A stretch of 64,000 nucleotides of DNA from Yersinia frederiksenii ATCC 33641 (lineage in GTDB: Bacteria > Pseudomonadota > Gammaproteobacteria > Enterobacterales > Enterobacteriaceae): assembly GCF_000754805.1 (NCBI RefSeq), contig NZ_KN150731.1, positions 4,679,642 through 4,743,641 of the forward strand. The letters are read 5' to 3'. This document shows positions 27,964 through 36,974 of the stretch, piece by piece. The notes under the pieces were generated by a model, which saw only the letters and a program-made list of their open reading frames with translations, ran no database searches and had not been told where the DNA came from. How positions within the stretch are numbered: position 1 is the first letter of the stretch; each line of letters starts with the position of its first letter. Both the position numbers and the translations under genes were made by a program.

Positions 27964-29157
27964 ATGTCCACACTGAACCGTAAAACACCACACGATAAAG
28001 AACGCACTTACTGGAGCGGTGTTTTTGCCATGACATTATGCGTTTTTGTGCTAATCGCATCGGAATTTATGCCGGTCAGCTTGCTGACGCCAGTTGCCAG
28101 GGATTTGGGTGTCACTGAGGGGCTGGCAGGTCAAGGGATTGCCATCTCTGGGGCGCTGGCGGTCCTGACCAGTCTGACAATCTCTACCGTTGCCGGGAAC
28201 CTAAATCGTAAATACCTTCTACTGGGGATGACGGTTCTGATGGCACTATCAGGGATAATTATCGCATTGGCTTCAAGTTATCTGGTTTATATGGTGGGAC
28301 GAGCCCTGATTGGTGTTGCTATTGGCGGATTCTGGTCAATGTCCGCTGCAACGGCTATTCGCTTGGTACCGCAGCATCAGGTGCCCCGTGCATTAGCCAT
28401 TTTTAACGGAGGTAACGCACTGGCGACTGTTGTGGCAGCCCCGCTTGGTAGTTACCTTGGGGCAACCATCGGCTGGCGTGGGGCCTTCTTGTGCCTGGTG
28501 CCTGTTGCGATAGCAGCTTTCATCTGGCAGTGTTTCAGCCTGCCGACAATGGAAGCCAATAAAGACAGACCGTCGCGTGGTACAGTTTTCCGTCTGCTTA
28601 GTCGCCCCGTCGTTTCAACGGGCTTGCTGGCCTGTGGATTATTTTTTATGGGGCAGTTTGCGTTATTTACCTACATTCGCCCATTCCTGGAGACCGTGTC
28701 GCGAGTCGATATCACCACCTTATCACTCATTCTGCTTACCATTGGCGTGACGGGGTTTATTGGCACTCTGGTCATCGGCGCATTTTTGAAAGCAGGATTT
28801 TATCAAACTCTGATCGTCATCCCTTTGCTCATGGCTACCATTGCCGGGATGTTAATACTGACAGGGCACCGCGTTTGGATTGTCGCACTGCTACTGGGGT
28901 TCTGGGGGCTGATTTCAACTGCTGCGCCAACCGGATGGTGGACATGGATCGCACGTACGTTGCCGGATGATGCAGAAGCTGGTGGTGGATTGATGGTGGC
29001 CGTTATCCAGCTTTCTATCGCGCTTGGTTCAACGGCTGGAGGTTTCGTGTTTGATCACCGTGGCTGGCAAAGCACATTTGCCTTGAGTAGCGGGTTGCTT
29101 CTTAGCGCGGCTGTACTGACATATCTTACATCACATCAAAAACGCAGCATGTATTAG
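27964..29157 (+). CDS. MFS exporter, NepI-like
   Basis: Drug/metabolite:H+ antiporter of 397 residues with 12 hydrophobic segments. It resembles E. coli NepI (purine ribonucleoside exporter) as I remember it: EFMPVSLLTPVARDLGV, GRALIGVAIGGFWSMSAA, APLGSYLGATIGWRGAFL, GQFALFTYIRPFLE and PTGWWTWIARTLPDDAE. The order of regulator, secreted hydrolase and exporter suggests a detoxification unit. The exact substrate is not readable. Confidence 0.87.
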   Translation: MSTLNRKTPHDKERTYWSGVFAMTLCVFVLIASEFMPVSLLTPVARDLGVTEGLAGQGIAISGALAVLTSLTISTVAGNLNRKYLLLGMTVLMALSGIIIALASSYLVYMVGRALIGVAIGGFWSMSAATAIRLVPQHQVPRALAIFNGGNALATVVAAPLGSYLGATIGWRGAFLCLVPVAIAAFIWQCFSLPTMEANKDRPSRGTVFRLLSRPVVSTGLLACGLFFMGQFALFTYIRPFLETVSRVDITTLSLILLTIGVTGFIGTLVIGAFLKAGFYQTLIVIPLLMATIAGMLILTGHRVWIVALLLGFWGLISTAAPTGWWTWIARTLPDDAEAGGGLMVAVIQLSIALGSTAGGFVFDHRGWQSTFALSSGLLLSAAVLTYLTSHQKRSMY

Positions 29158-29169
29158 GCGGTTAACGTA

Positions 29170-29673
29170 ATGAGAAAGATGGTTATTGTGTCAGGGTTGC
29201 TAGTCAGTTCACTCTCAGTTATTGCGGCCGACATACCGAAAAATGCTGACAACTTCGACAATTTGATGGCCAATAGCATACTTCCTGTTTACGCCAGTAA
29301 AGCAGGCCAGGCAGCGGGGGATATCCAGATGATCATCAAAATGACCATTCACCAGCAGACATATGAAATCTTGCTTGCGGATAACCCGACTGCAAAGTCT
29401 TTTGTTGAACAACTTCCTCTGACGCTGATAATGAAGGAGCTGAACGGGAATGAGAAATTCGCAGATCTTCCCCATGCCTTACCTGCCCGCCAGATCAAGC
29501 CTGGTATCCTTCAGGAAGGGGAGCTTATGTTATATGGTCGCCAGACTCTGGTGCTTTTCTATGAAGCATTTCAGACGTCTTACAGCTACACGTCAATTGG
29601 TAAGGTAATCGCGCCAGAGAATCTGATAAGAGTTGTCGGTGACAAGAATATTGAGGTGCATTTTAGTCAGTAA
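29170..29673 (+). CDS. Secreted cyclophilin-like fold protein
   Basis: Protein of 167 residues with a signal peptide (cleavage near VIAA). The mature part has IHQQTYEILLADNPTAKSFVEQLPLTL and PGILQEGELMLYGRQTLVLFYEAFQTSYSYTSIGKV, the pattern of the cyclophilin-like small-protein family often seen near flavodoxins and oxidoreductases. True prolyl isomerase activity is unproven for this family. It starts 12 bases after the exporter stop, so the two are probably co-transcribed. Confidence 0.78.
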   Translation: MRKMVIVSGLLVSSLSVIAADIPKNADNFDNLMANSILPVYASKAGQAAGDIQMIIKMTIHQQTYEILLADNPTAKSFVEQLPLTLIMKELNGNEKFADLPHALPARQIKPGILQEGELMLYGRQTLVLFYEAFQTSYSYTSIGKVIAPENLIRVVGDKNIEVHFSQ

Positions 29674-29850
29674 TGAGAGGTTAAATCTGGGCAATCAGGG
29701 TGAAGCTGGCCTTGAAAAACCTCTCCGAGAGACCTGATAACGCTACATTTTTTAATACTTAATTCTGATCCGATATAAGAAAGAGTGAATGCTCAAATGC
29801 TACTTTTGTTTCTGAGGTGTCAACGTGCCCTTAGCCACCGCTCAGAAATG

Positions 29851-29922
29851 ACAGAAAGCAAAAAGCCCGCTTAAGTTTCCTTAAGCGGGCTTTTCTAATT
29901 CGGCTCTCTGACTGGGATCGCC
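29851..29922 (-). repeat. Copy of the tRNA-Asn terminator and 3' end
   Basis: This 72-base stretch matches 45214-45285 almost base for base: ACAGAAAGCAAAAA, the CCCGCTTAAG/CTTAAGCGGG terminator stem, TTTTCTAATT, and CTCTCTGACTGG. Differences in the stem are paired (GC for TA), so the hairpin was kept. After about 24 bases of tRNA similarity the match fades. It is the left boundary of the accessory region and may be an attachment-site remnant or a decayed asn tRNA. Confidence 0.75.
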
Positions 29923-30143
29923 TTAGCCAGTAACTGACTAATAAACAAGCTAAATATGAGTTCCCACTCTGTCAAGACCACCAGAATGACTACCAATAGT
30001 TACTGGTTATTTAAAGCAGGTTTAAACACTTCGCTTCATGTGTTGATCGTTCTACGATGTTCTTTGCAAAGGAAGGATAGCTAGAACGAGCATCAAAAAG
30101 TCGGCTCGAAGCGAGATTCTGTCCAAAGACCTCGAACAGTCAG

Positions 30144-30175
30144 CTCAGTGCCAGAAGCGGACGTAACTAACCTCA
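30144..30175. repeat. Island palindromic repeat, right half only
   Basis: GCTCAGTGCCAGAAGCGGACGT matches in pieces the right end of the 70-bp repeat family seen at 36292, 38201, 40236 and 42376. The left half is not clearly recognisable. The rest of the 29923-30273 gap holds no open frame I can support. Confidence 0.6.
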
Positions 30176-30273
30176 CGCTACGTTTATTTATAAGGTGCAT
30201 ATCAAGTCAGACTAACAATTTATTCCTTGATGCCGATATCTTTATTTCTTAATCAATATATGAAGGAACATGT

Positions 30274-31686
30274 ATGTACTACGTACGCCCTTTAATGCGC
30301 CCACTTTTTTTTCTGTCTTTCTTGCCATTTTCTTTCGTTCAGGCTGCAGATAATCCTGCATTGATAGGTGGTGGCACTAACCCTTTGTCTGTAACCAGAA
30401 TCCACGATCGTGTGAATTACATGGTGTCGTTAAACTTCAATAACGGAAAAACAGCTCAGCAATGGCGTTCCGTTGATTGTAAACAGGGCAAGGCACAGCT
30501 TCTGTACAAGGATTTACTGAATGAGGAAGGGTTTACCATAGCTCGCTTTTACGGCAACAGTTACCTCCGTTATGCGCCTGCACAGGATGATAAGCAGATG
30601 ACGGCAGAGGATATCCGTAAGGTTTGCCAGCTACCGATAAAAGATGCACGGTGGGAAAGATTATCAGCCTCGTCTACAGTCGGCATTACCGATCTTGTAG
30701 ATGTTAATAGCATTCAGCGCATTGGCGACATTTTATCGGTACGCATGGGATATGACTTTGCAGATATCATCTGGGAACCGCCTTACGACGCGCCGCTTGA
30801 ATTAAAGATTGAGCACTACTTATATAACTGTAAAACCCATCAGGATGACGCTGTCGCTGCAATGAACTTCGACAGCGAGGGGCGCGTTACGGACTCACTA
30901 ATCACTGCTGATATTGTTCGCCGCAAGAGTAGTTTCAAAATTAAAACTCAACTGGCACAACGCTTCGAGCAGCTCTGCCAGTTGCCAGCAGGAAAAACGT
31001 TCGTAGCCGAAGGGCTTTTTATACCCGCCGCTAACAAGCTAGTATCAACGTTGATGGGGCCATCAATGCCCGATCTGAGTAATAATAATCCGCAGTGGCT
31101 GAATAAATTCCCCCTTTCTGCTGCAATTGAGCGCCAGGCTCAGTCATTGATCAAACCATGGGCGCTTCCGCGCTTTAAACAAGTTCGTTATACCGAAGTA
31201 AGTGCGCTCGGTAAGGTCAAAGTACAGTTGGATGCACAACCGGATGGTTATATACGCAAGCTGGAAGATTATGGTATCTGGACGGTGCAACGCTTAACGC
31301 TGGCTAATCAGCTACAGCTGAAGTTCACCATGTCCATCAGTAGTAGTTTCTCACTGCTCAATAAACTACAGACGGATCTGCGTTTCCCGTTAGTGACTGG
31401 TCAACGATATCAGGTGCAATGGGACAATATTGGTTCCGATAAAAAAGTTACTACTTCAGCGTTACGCTGTGATGTAACGGGAGAAGGGGATGCACATAGC
31501 ATTGCACCTGAGTTTAGTGGGAAATATCTATTAGTTGAGTGCCATGCAACTAATGAAGAGCAACAGGGTAGCAGTGACAAACTAGGTTGGCTGCAAGATC
31601 TCAACGTCTTTGTCCCGATCGCTCAGCAAGTGGGTGATAAACCTGAACGTCTGGTGAAACTGGAAAATGTTAGTGTGATACGTTAA
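30274..31686 (+). CDS. Secreted protein of unknown function with two adhesin-E-like modules
   Basis: Protein of 470 residues with a signal peptide (cleavage after VQAA). Two successive regions look alike: each has strands such as VNYMVSLNFNNG or ILSVRMGYDF, a single mid-domain cysteine (SVDCKQ, YNCKT) and a closing cysteine in VCQLP or LCQLP. Each pair could form a disulfide. The second, with LVDVNSIQRIGD, resembles the surface-adhesin E-type domain. The C-terminal third is unknown. AAGGA precedes the ATG and a strong terminator follows, so it is a single-gene unit. Function is not assigned. Confidence 0.7.
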   Translation: MYYVRPLMRPLFFLSFLPFSFVQAADNPALIGGGTNPLSVTRIHDRVNYMVSLNFNNGKTAQQWRSVDCKQGKAQLLYKDLLNEEGFTIARFYGNSYLRYAPAQDDKQMTAEDIRKVCQLPIKDARWERLSASSTVGITDLVDVNSIQRIGDILSVRMGYDFADIIWEPPYDAPLELKIEHYLYNCKTHQDDAVAAMNFDSEGRVTDSLITADIVRRKSSFKIKTQLAQRFEQLCQLPAGKTFVAEGLFIPAANKLVSTLMGPSMPDLSNNNPQWLNKFPLSAAIERQAQSLIKPWALPRFKQVRYTEVSALGKVKVQLDAQPDGYIRKLEDYGIWTVQRLTLANQLQLKFTMSISSSFSLLNKLQTDLRFPLVTGQRYQVQWDNIGSDKKVTTSALRCDVTGEGDAHSIAPEFSGKYLLVECHATNEEQQGSSDKLGWLQDLNVFVPIAQQVGDKPERLVKLENVSVIR

Positions 31687-31696
31687 TAAGCAAGCA

Positions 31697-31726
31697 GGCT
31701 CCCGGTTTTAGCCGGTGAGCCTTTTA
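31697..31726 (+). terminator. Terminator after the 470-residue secreted protein
   Basis: GGCTCCCGG, a 6-base loop, then CCGGTGAGCC and TTTTAT form a strong rho-independent terminator 11 bases past the stop. Confidence 0.85.
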
Positions 31727-31790
31727 TGGCCAGCTCACCGTTGATTAACATACTGCAATGTTAATAATGTACCCTCGGCGGTGAGAACAA

Positions 31791-31868
31791 TTTCGTCCTT
31801 CCACCTTTCGCTCAAAGCTGCCCGGGGCTATTTTGCTACTGGCGGCTTTATGCCAAAAGCAAAAGTAC
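31791..31868. repeat. Island palindromic repeat, degenerate copy
   Basis: The order TTTCGTCC, TTTCGCTCAAAGCTG, then TGCCAAAAGC follows the repeat family's left and right ends, with several changes and a slightly longer middle. Confidence 0.5.
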
Positions 31869-31923
31869 ATAGGGCTGGTTGAAATACCCTCAGAGTCATC
31901 TTGATGCAAAATGGGAATCGAAA

Positions 31924-32217
31924 ATGGTAAATCTTGCCAACACTAAAGGCAACAACACCACAGGTGTACATATGCTTCAGCGCGATAAAAATGGCGGATT
32001 CCGTATCCGTACCAGCCCAGATAGTCTAAAGCGCTTCACTTCAGTTGATGTGCGCCCAGAACATCGTGGTAGGTTCAAAGGGAAAAATGAAATTTACGGT
32101 TCGGAGCCTTACAACACGATTGAAGAAGGTGCCGCAGCTCTTTGTGTTTTCATCGAAAAGGTTTGCGGCATTACATGTGTTTGGGAACCGAACAAAGAAT
32201 GCAGTACTCCTACCTGA
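31924..32217 (+). CDS. Small hypothetical protein
   Basis: About 97 residues from ATG 31924, which follows GGGAATCGAAA; an in-frame ATG at 31879 would add 15 residues. The sequence NTTGVHMLQRDKNGGFRIR followed by a helix EEGAAALCVFIEKVCG gives a beta-strand then helix layout loosely like AP2-type DNA-binding domains, but I cannot confirm this. Two cysteines lie near the C-terminus. It is isolated in the accessory region, about 360 bases ahead of the sigma4/nuclease gene. Function unknown; it may be a real small gene. Confidence 0.5.
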   Translation: MVNLANTKGNNTTGVHMLQRDKNGGFRIRTSPDSLKRFTSVDVRPEHRGRFKGKNEIYGSEPYNTIEEGAAALCVFIEKVCGITCVWEPNKECSTPT

Positions 32218-32575
32218 ATTGGGGTAGATCAATTATGTCAACTTTTTGCTCAAAGTGGACTTCTGTGCCTCACCATTAGGTAAAGGATGAAATACCCATA
32301 ATCCACTAGCTATTAGGATGGTCTTTACTATGGAGTGGCGTTGCTTACAAATAAAACGGGTGCTGCAGGAACAATGACGTTGTTATTGGGAGATAGGAAG
32401 GGACAGAGATCCAATAATTAGGCTAATGCAACGGGGATCACGTTTAGGGCGCTAATGTCGGTGCGGTTGTTTTCTGCCACAAATTAAAGTTGCTACTATC
32501 ATCACTGTAAATGGACGTCATGCGCTCACAGTGAGGCATTTCGTAACGAAAAATAGAGAGCACAACGCTAAAACT

Positions 32576-34171
32576 ATGTCTGAAATCTCCACCAAAACCT
32601 TTCCAGCGCGCCACGGAGCTCCGTGGAGCAAAGAAGAGTTTCAGCAACTGATCCTGGCAATAGAGCAGGGCCTCACGTTAAGTGAGCTTGCCGAACGTCA
32701 TCAGCGTACGTCTGGAGGCATACACGGCGCGATTAAGCGTTTGCTCCCCTCTGAATTTTGCCAGAACAACAATGTTAGTTCAGTGAGTGATCTGGCGCGC
32801 TATTTCAACGAAACACGAAGTCAAGAACGGGCATGTCTTATCAAGGCCTTGCGTCCGTCTGCTGCAACAGAAAAAGGCTCGGAAAAAAAACAGGAAACAG
32901 GGATACCACAGAGGGTTGGCGAGCAAGCTGTTTCGTCATCGGCAGCGATGCCGGGGGCTAGCGGTAAAACGCCAGACGAAAAGCAAATAACAGATTTCGT
33001 CCCAAATACGGAATTTCTGGATTATGTAGCCAGTGAATCCGATGTCATCATGCTGGTCAGTGCTGCTGTGGAGAGTTTATCTAAGGAGCGCGATCGTGAT
33101 ATTCTTCTGATGCGTCTCGGCATGGATGAACATCCCCATACACTCGCTGAGATCGCCATCAAATTGGGCATTTCCCGTGAGAGAGTCAGACAAATTCAGG
33201 AACGGGCCTTCAGGCGGCTAGCGGCTAAGTCTCGCTATGAGGGAACCCCTGGCGCCGCTCTTAAAAAGCTCATTATCGCAGTCAGCGATTCCTCGTATGA
33301 AATAGCGATATGCGCGCATCGTATCGCTCACCGTGATTTTATGACGTCGCCTGGAATGGCCGCGAAGTTCATTCTCTGCACTGCTGGTTTTTTGAAGGTT
33401 AAGAGAGTGGAAATTGTGGGATTCTTCTCTACTCTTTCACGACTACAAAAGGCAAAGTTGCGCGAGCTGGACCGGAGTCGAGCCGCAAAAGAGAGAGTTG
33501 AATCTGTGCTCAGCGGTTGGTTAAATAATACAGACTGGCCCTCAGTCATTGCTGCGCCACCACCGGCAGCGCAGCTCGCTTCTCAGCGAGTAGTCAATGA
33601 TTCGGATATCGCCGGTCATTTTTATTCACAGAAGCTCGAACGCACCGTCCAGTACGAGTCTGGACTTGAGCTAGATATCATGACGCTGTTGGAGCGCAGT
33701 GACCAGGTTTCCTTTTATCAGGAACAACCCGTTGCTATCCAGTACAGTTTTAAAGGAAAACTCCGAAAGTACTATCCGGATCTGCTCGTTGCGACCGTTG
33801 ATGGCCGGTGCCTGCTTGTTGAAGTTAAGCCGACAGACAGCATGACCTTAAGCATCAACTGTGCAAAAGCCAATGCAGGTCGGGCATGGGCGCATGCGCG
33901 AGGGTGGGGATGGCTGGTTGTCAGCGATCGACATACGTTACGGCAACTGGAAGAACACGTCATCCCTGCGGCTAAATGGATGCTGATAGAAAACGAACTG
34001 AACGCATCTGGGGTTCTAACCTGGCGCGACATGATGGGGTTGCGCACGCGACATGAACTTACACGGTTCGATCTGACGGCGTATATCATTCAGTCCGGTG
34101 CAGAGGTAGACAGAACCTACCGCATTACTGCGCGAAATGCCCATGACTCCGGGTTGGCTATACTGGACTGA
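32576..34171 (+). CDS. Fusion of HTH, sigma-70 region 4 and TnsA-like nuclease domains
   Basis: Protein of 531 residues. Residues 16-58 (APWSKEEFQQLI to GAIKRLLP) look like a Myb/SANT-type helix-turn-helix. Residues 165-218 match sigma-70 region 4: ERDRDILLMRLGM, LAEIAIKLGISRERVRQIQER. Residues 355-420 match the TnsA endonuclease fold, with Glu361 in YESGLELD, Pro401-Asp402, and Glu416-Val-Lys418. A low-complexity linker joins the first two parts. No TnsB, TnsC or other transposition gene is nearby. I chose ATG 32576; a GTG at 32531 is possible. Likely a DNA-targeting nuclease in defence or element control, by inference. Confidence 0.8.
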   Translation: MSEISTKTFPARHGAPWSKEEFQQLILAIEQGLTLSELAERHQRTSGGIHGAIKRLLPSEFCQNNNVSSVSDLARYFNETRSQERACLIKALRPSAATEKGSEKKQETGIPQRVGEQAVSSSAAMPGASGKTPDEKQITDFVPNTEFLDYVASESDVIMLVSAAVESLSKERDRDILLMRLGMDEHPHTLAEIAIKLGISRERVRQIQERAFRRLAAKSRYEGTPGAALKKLIIAVSDSSYEIAICAHRIAHRDFMTSPGMAAKFILCTAGFLKVKRVEIVGFFSTLSRLQKAKLRELDRSRAAKERVESVLSGWLNNTDWPSVIAAPPPAAQLASQRVVNDSDIAGHFYSQKLERTVQYESGLELDIMTLLERSDQVSFYQEQPVAIQYSFKGKLRKYYPDLLVATVDGRCLLVEVKPTDSMTLSINCAKANAGRAWAHARGWGWLVVSDRHTLRQLEEHVIPAAKWMLIENELNASGVLTWRDMMGLRTRHELTRFDLTAYIIQSGAEVDRTYRITARNAHDSGLAILD

Positions 34172-34916
34172 GTCCGTGAGCTTCCTAAAATGGGTCTATT
34201 TATAGAAACATTATCCGTTAAGCTCTGTAAATACCTAGCTTGGTCAGCATGACGTACCGTCCATTGACCGGACATAAAGTGGTGCTACTGGAGCAATAGT
34301 GAGGATACAGGGGAGGGGGAGTAGCAACGATGTGATTAATCTTCGCGACTGAGGATACATGGCCGCTTATGCCAATAACAGGCATTGCTAATATACAGAT
34401 TTATTAATCAATGGGAGCAGGTCAGAAGCGCTGAAACCCTATGCTAGTAGCGTAAAAAGCTTGTCGAATGGCTCAGGGCGTAAAGTGGACGTTACAATCA
34501 TCATGGCCTGCGAATCAACGGAAGTGGGTCAAAGTTTGCCTTTAACTCCGCTGTAGACGTTGCCCCAGCGCAGCCCAACCTTGCTCAGCAGAAAGTTAAA
34601 CAACGGAGAATAATCCAGCCGGAGTTGCTGTTTAACGTACGTGGATTCACGCTGCGGCAAAATATTGGTCGTATCTCTTTTTTTTATTTCCTTGCTGGCG
34701 ATACTCATCGCCCGGGTTGTCCGAATAGTAGCGTGTGGTCGTATTGACTCTGCGATAGAGCTTTTTGGCTTTGTTATCCTGATGACTCGCAATGTTATCC
34801 ATTCTGAGTGGATGCCAATTTAAGTGTAAGCGGGCGCACCAGAGAAGCGCCCTGTTTGCAGATAGCCCGCAGGCCATCTGCTTCAGCGTGGACCGTCGGG
34901 TTCCGATTAATGCTAA
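34172..34916. other. Gene-poor stretch of 745 bases
   Basis: Overlapping short open frames on both strands (for example minus 34529-34792 and plus 34641-34823) lack ribosome sites and mutual agreement. The minus frame ending at 34529 has a folded-looking C-terminus (PLFNFLLSKVGLRWGNVY), so it may be the remnant of a lost gene. I support no intact gene here. Confidence 0.4.
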
Positions 34917-35411
34917 TTAATCCAGTAGCGGCTTGCGGTTTTCTTTCACTGGCTCTGGCTTGAGTTTTTCAACGGGAATACTGCACATGGTTTCAGCTAT
35001 TATCCCAAAAAGAGAGTCTTTCGGGAAGGTTTCCCATTGCCCCACATCCAGCTCCGCATGTATAAGATCGCCTTCCGCAAAGGGTTTGGAAAAAAGCGTA
35101 CGTCCCATAATTGCACGCTGGTTTTTGTCGCAGTTAATCACATCTATTGCCCGGGAACTGGAAACGTAGACGGGTGGGTTTTTTATAATCAGTGTCTGCT
35201 TCGCGTAGTTATTGATGAAATAAAACCGGCGCAAGTGGCTGTTACCCTGGTAAGTTGAAATCACCCTGAAATCGACATACGAAGTCACTCTATCATCTGC
35301 AAGAATTTTTATTAGACCAGCCGGTGCTTGGGCGGGCACTTGCGGCTGTGGTTTACTGATCCCAGTACAGCCCGCCAGCATAAGTAATGCCAGCCATATC
35401 AGCTTTTTCAT
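34917..35411 (-). CDS. Putative lipoprotein, adhesin-E-like
   Basis: Protein of 164 residues. The lipobox LMLAGC puts the lipidated cysteine at residue 15. The mature part has a strand-rich domain: VTSYVDFRVISTY, then VINCDKNQRAIMGRTLFS, and AETMCSIP, so two cysteines may pair as in surface-adhesin E-type domains. Its start overlaps the stop of the upstream gene by four bases (ATGA), so the two are translated together. Function unknown; a periplasmic or surface role with its partner is likely. Confidence 0.7.
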   Translation of the reverse strand: MKKLIWLALLMLAGCTGISKPQPQVPAQAPAGLIKILADDRVTSYVDFRVISTYQGNSHLRRFYFINNYAKQTLIIKNPPVYVSSSRAIDVINCDKNQRAIMGRTLFSKPFAEGDLIHAELDVGQWETFPKDSLFGIIAETMCSIPVEKLKPEPVKENRKPLLD

Positions 35412-36031
35412 TTCGCTACCCCGCCGGTTAAATCAGGTCGTAATGTCGCGAGCATATCAGGTGTTACATTTCCCTGAACGGAACAGAGCAATAATGTCCC
35501 TTCTTTACCTTTGCTGAGCATTAACAGCTTTTCGGTGCTTTCTTTTGCCGGAGCAATACCTGACACCGCTTGCGCATTTTCTCTCCAGGCACTGTTGGGG
35601 TCTACTTTAATCATCGCCTGAGAGAGATAATCATCTCCGGCCTTGTCCCAGGTTAAATGATCAAGCTTGGACATGACCTCTTCAGGCGATTCTTTGAAAA
35701 TCAGCCCCCAGTAATAGTACTTACCATAATTGATTTCATTGAGGTTGCTGGTTTGCAGAAAATATCCCGATAGCGTCAGATTTAATTCATGTAGAGGTTG
35801 GACAAACCAGACGATGCCATTACCGTCAACCGGCGTTTTGAACCAGGCGTGAAATTGCTGGTCAACCGTTAAAGGTGCTACGCGGCTGAGTGTGGTTCGC
35901 TGATGATAAATCTCACTGAAAAAGGTTGTGTCGCAACGCGTCAGGCTTTGCGTCAACGTATTGGCATAAACAGGTAACGTAGCCCCTGTCATTCCTAGCA
36001 TGAGCACAATGGAGCAGATAATTTTATGCAT
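35408..36031 (-). CDS. Exported protein of unknown function
   Basis: About 207 residues with a signal peptide (MHKIICSIVLMLGMTGA, cleavage near VYA). The mature part contains LTRCDTTFF near the start and LLLCSVQG near the end, which could form one disulfide. I recognise no family. The ATG at 36031 gives a normal signal peptide; an upstream start at 36073 would bury it. The 3' end overlaps the lipoprotein gene by four bases, so they form a two-gene operon. Confidence 0.65.
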   Translation of the reverse strand: MHKIICSIVLMLGMTGATLPVYANTLTQSLTRCDTTFFSEIYHQRTTLSRVAPLTVDQQFHAWFKTPVDGNGIVWFVQPLHELNLTLSGYFLQTSNLNEINYGKYYYWGLIFKESPEEVMSKLDHLTWDKAGDDYLSQAMIKVDPNSAWRENAQAVSGIAPAKESTEKLLMLSKGKEGTLLLCSVQGNVTPDMLATLRPDLTGGVAK

Positions 36032-36291
36032 GTAATATCCATATAATAAAAAAGACGCTATTTTTATCGGCACTCTGCAATGATACTTTACGCTTTAGTC
36101 TTTAACTCCCTTATCTGGCACGTTAAAAGAGCTGCCCTTGCAGTTATGACCTCCAGCAACCCCTGTTGTGTACCCCCTTGAGCACGGCACATTTTATGTG
36201 CTTTTAATATCTTTGCAGTCAATTAGCCATAGCCCTGTTATGGTAAATACGACCGAATAGTCTAGTGGTTATATCCTATAGCAGTAAAATT

Positions 36292-36363
36292 AACTTCCGT
36301 TCCTCGCTCATAGCTGACCGAGAGCAGCACACATTGTTCCGCTCTGTGCCAGAAGCGGATGTT
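36292..36363. repeat. Island palindromic repeat, full copy
   Basis: Starts AACTTCCG, then TCGCTCATAGCTGACC, and ends TGTGCCAGAAGCGGATGTT. The two ends are inverted relative to each other. Length 72 bases. The remainder of the 36032-36533 gap must hold the promoters of the divergent neighbours; no other element was seen. Confidence 0.8.
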
Positions 36364-36533
36364 TAAGCATTGCGCTATGTTAATTTACGGGGAGCCGATC
36401 AGGTCAGTCGTGTGCTTTCTCTTTCAAGCCGGAGTAAATATGGTTTATCCCTATGGGATCTTAGCAACTCGATACTACGAAACCTGCGAGGCGAACTAAT
36501 CACCTATGCAATGAAAATGAGGGTGTAAAGGAA

Positions 36534-36974
36534 ATGGATCTTAGTGGGTATAGTTTCGAGCAGAAACTTTCCGATCTTCTTCTGCCAAATAAAGAATTTT
36601 ACGTTACCGTAAATGCTGCATACTTTAATACTGGTGGTGTGTACGTTCTACGGAGTTTTGACGATGCGGGGCAAGTGCTGACCATACCAAGAGTATTAGG
36701 TGATGACCATGATGGGATTTTGTACATCGGCAAGGCTAAACTATTTTGTCATCGCACAGGCGACCTTGCACGTTCTTTTAGCTTTCAATATCGGCAGAGT
36801 AAGCACCAGACCGGGCAGCGTTATTGGAGCGACGAACGATACCAGAAACGTTACCCGTATGAGCATCTAAGAATGTTTATGTGGGTTAGTGATTATCCCA
36901 CCGAACTCGAACAGTCATTCTTTCAGAGCTACCTTACAAAATTTGGTGAGACTCCCCCGCTTAACCGAGTGTAG
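36534..36974 (+). CDS. GIY-YIG-like nuclease domain protein
   Basis: Protein of 146 residues. GGVYVLRSF and ILYIGKAKLFCHRTGDL match the two strands and helix of the GIY-YIG fold (consensus G-x-Y and Y-I-G-x-x-x-x-x-x-R). The later LEQSFFQSYLTKFGETPPLN supplies the helix glutamate and the terminal asparagine. AAAGGAA lies immediately before the ATG, a close spacing. It stands alone, flanked by repeats. Such single-domain proteins occur in phage defence, DNA repair and homing; no partner here decides. Confidence 0.72.
   Translation: MDLSGYSFEQKLSDLLLPNKEFYVTVNAAYFNTGGVYVLRSFDDAGQVLTIPRVLGDDHDGILYIGKAKLFCHRTGDLARSFSFQYRQSKHQTGQRYWSDERYQKRYPYEHLRMFMWVSDYPTELEQSFFQSYLTKFGETPPLNRV

Noticed and set aside
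32576..34171. Tn7-like transposon
   Set aside because: Only a TnsA-like domain is present; no TnsB, TnsC, TniQ or paired end repeats were found.
34529..34877. Overlapping short open frames on both strands
   Set aside because: They contradict each other, lack ribosome sites and match no family I know; at best a remnant.
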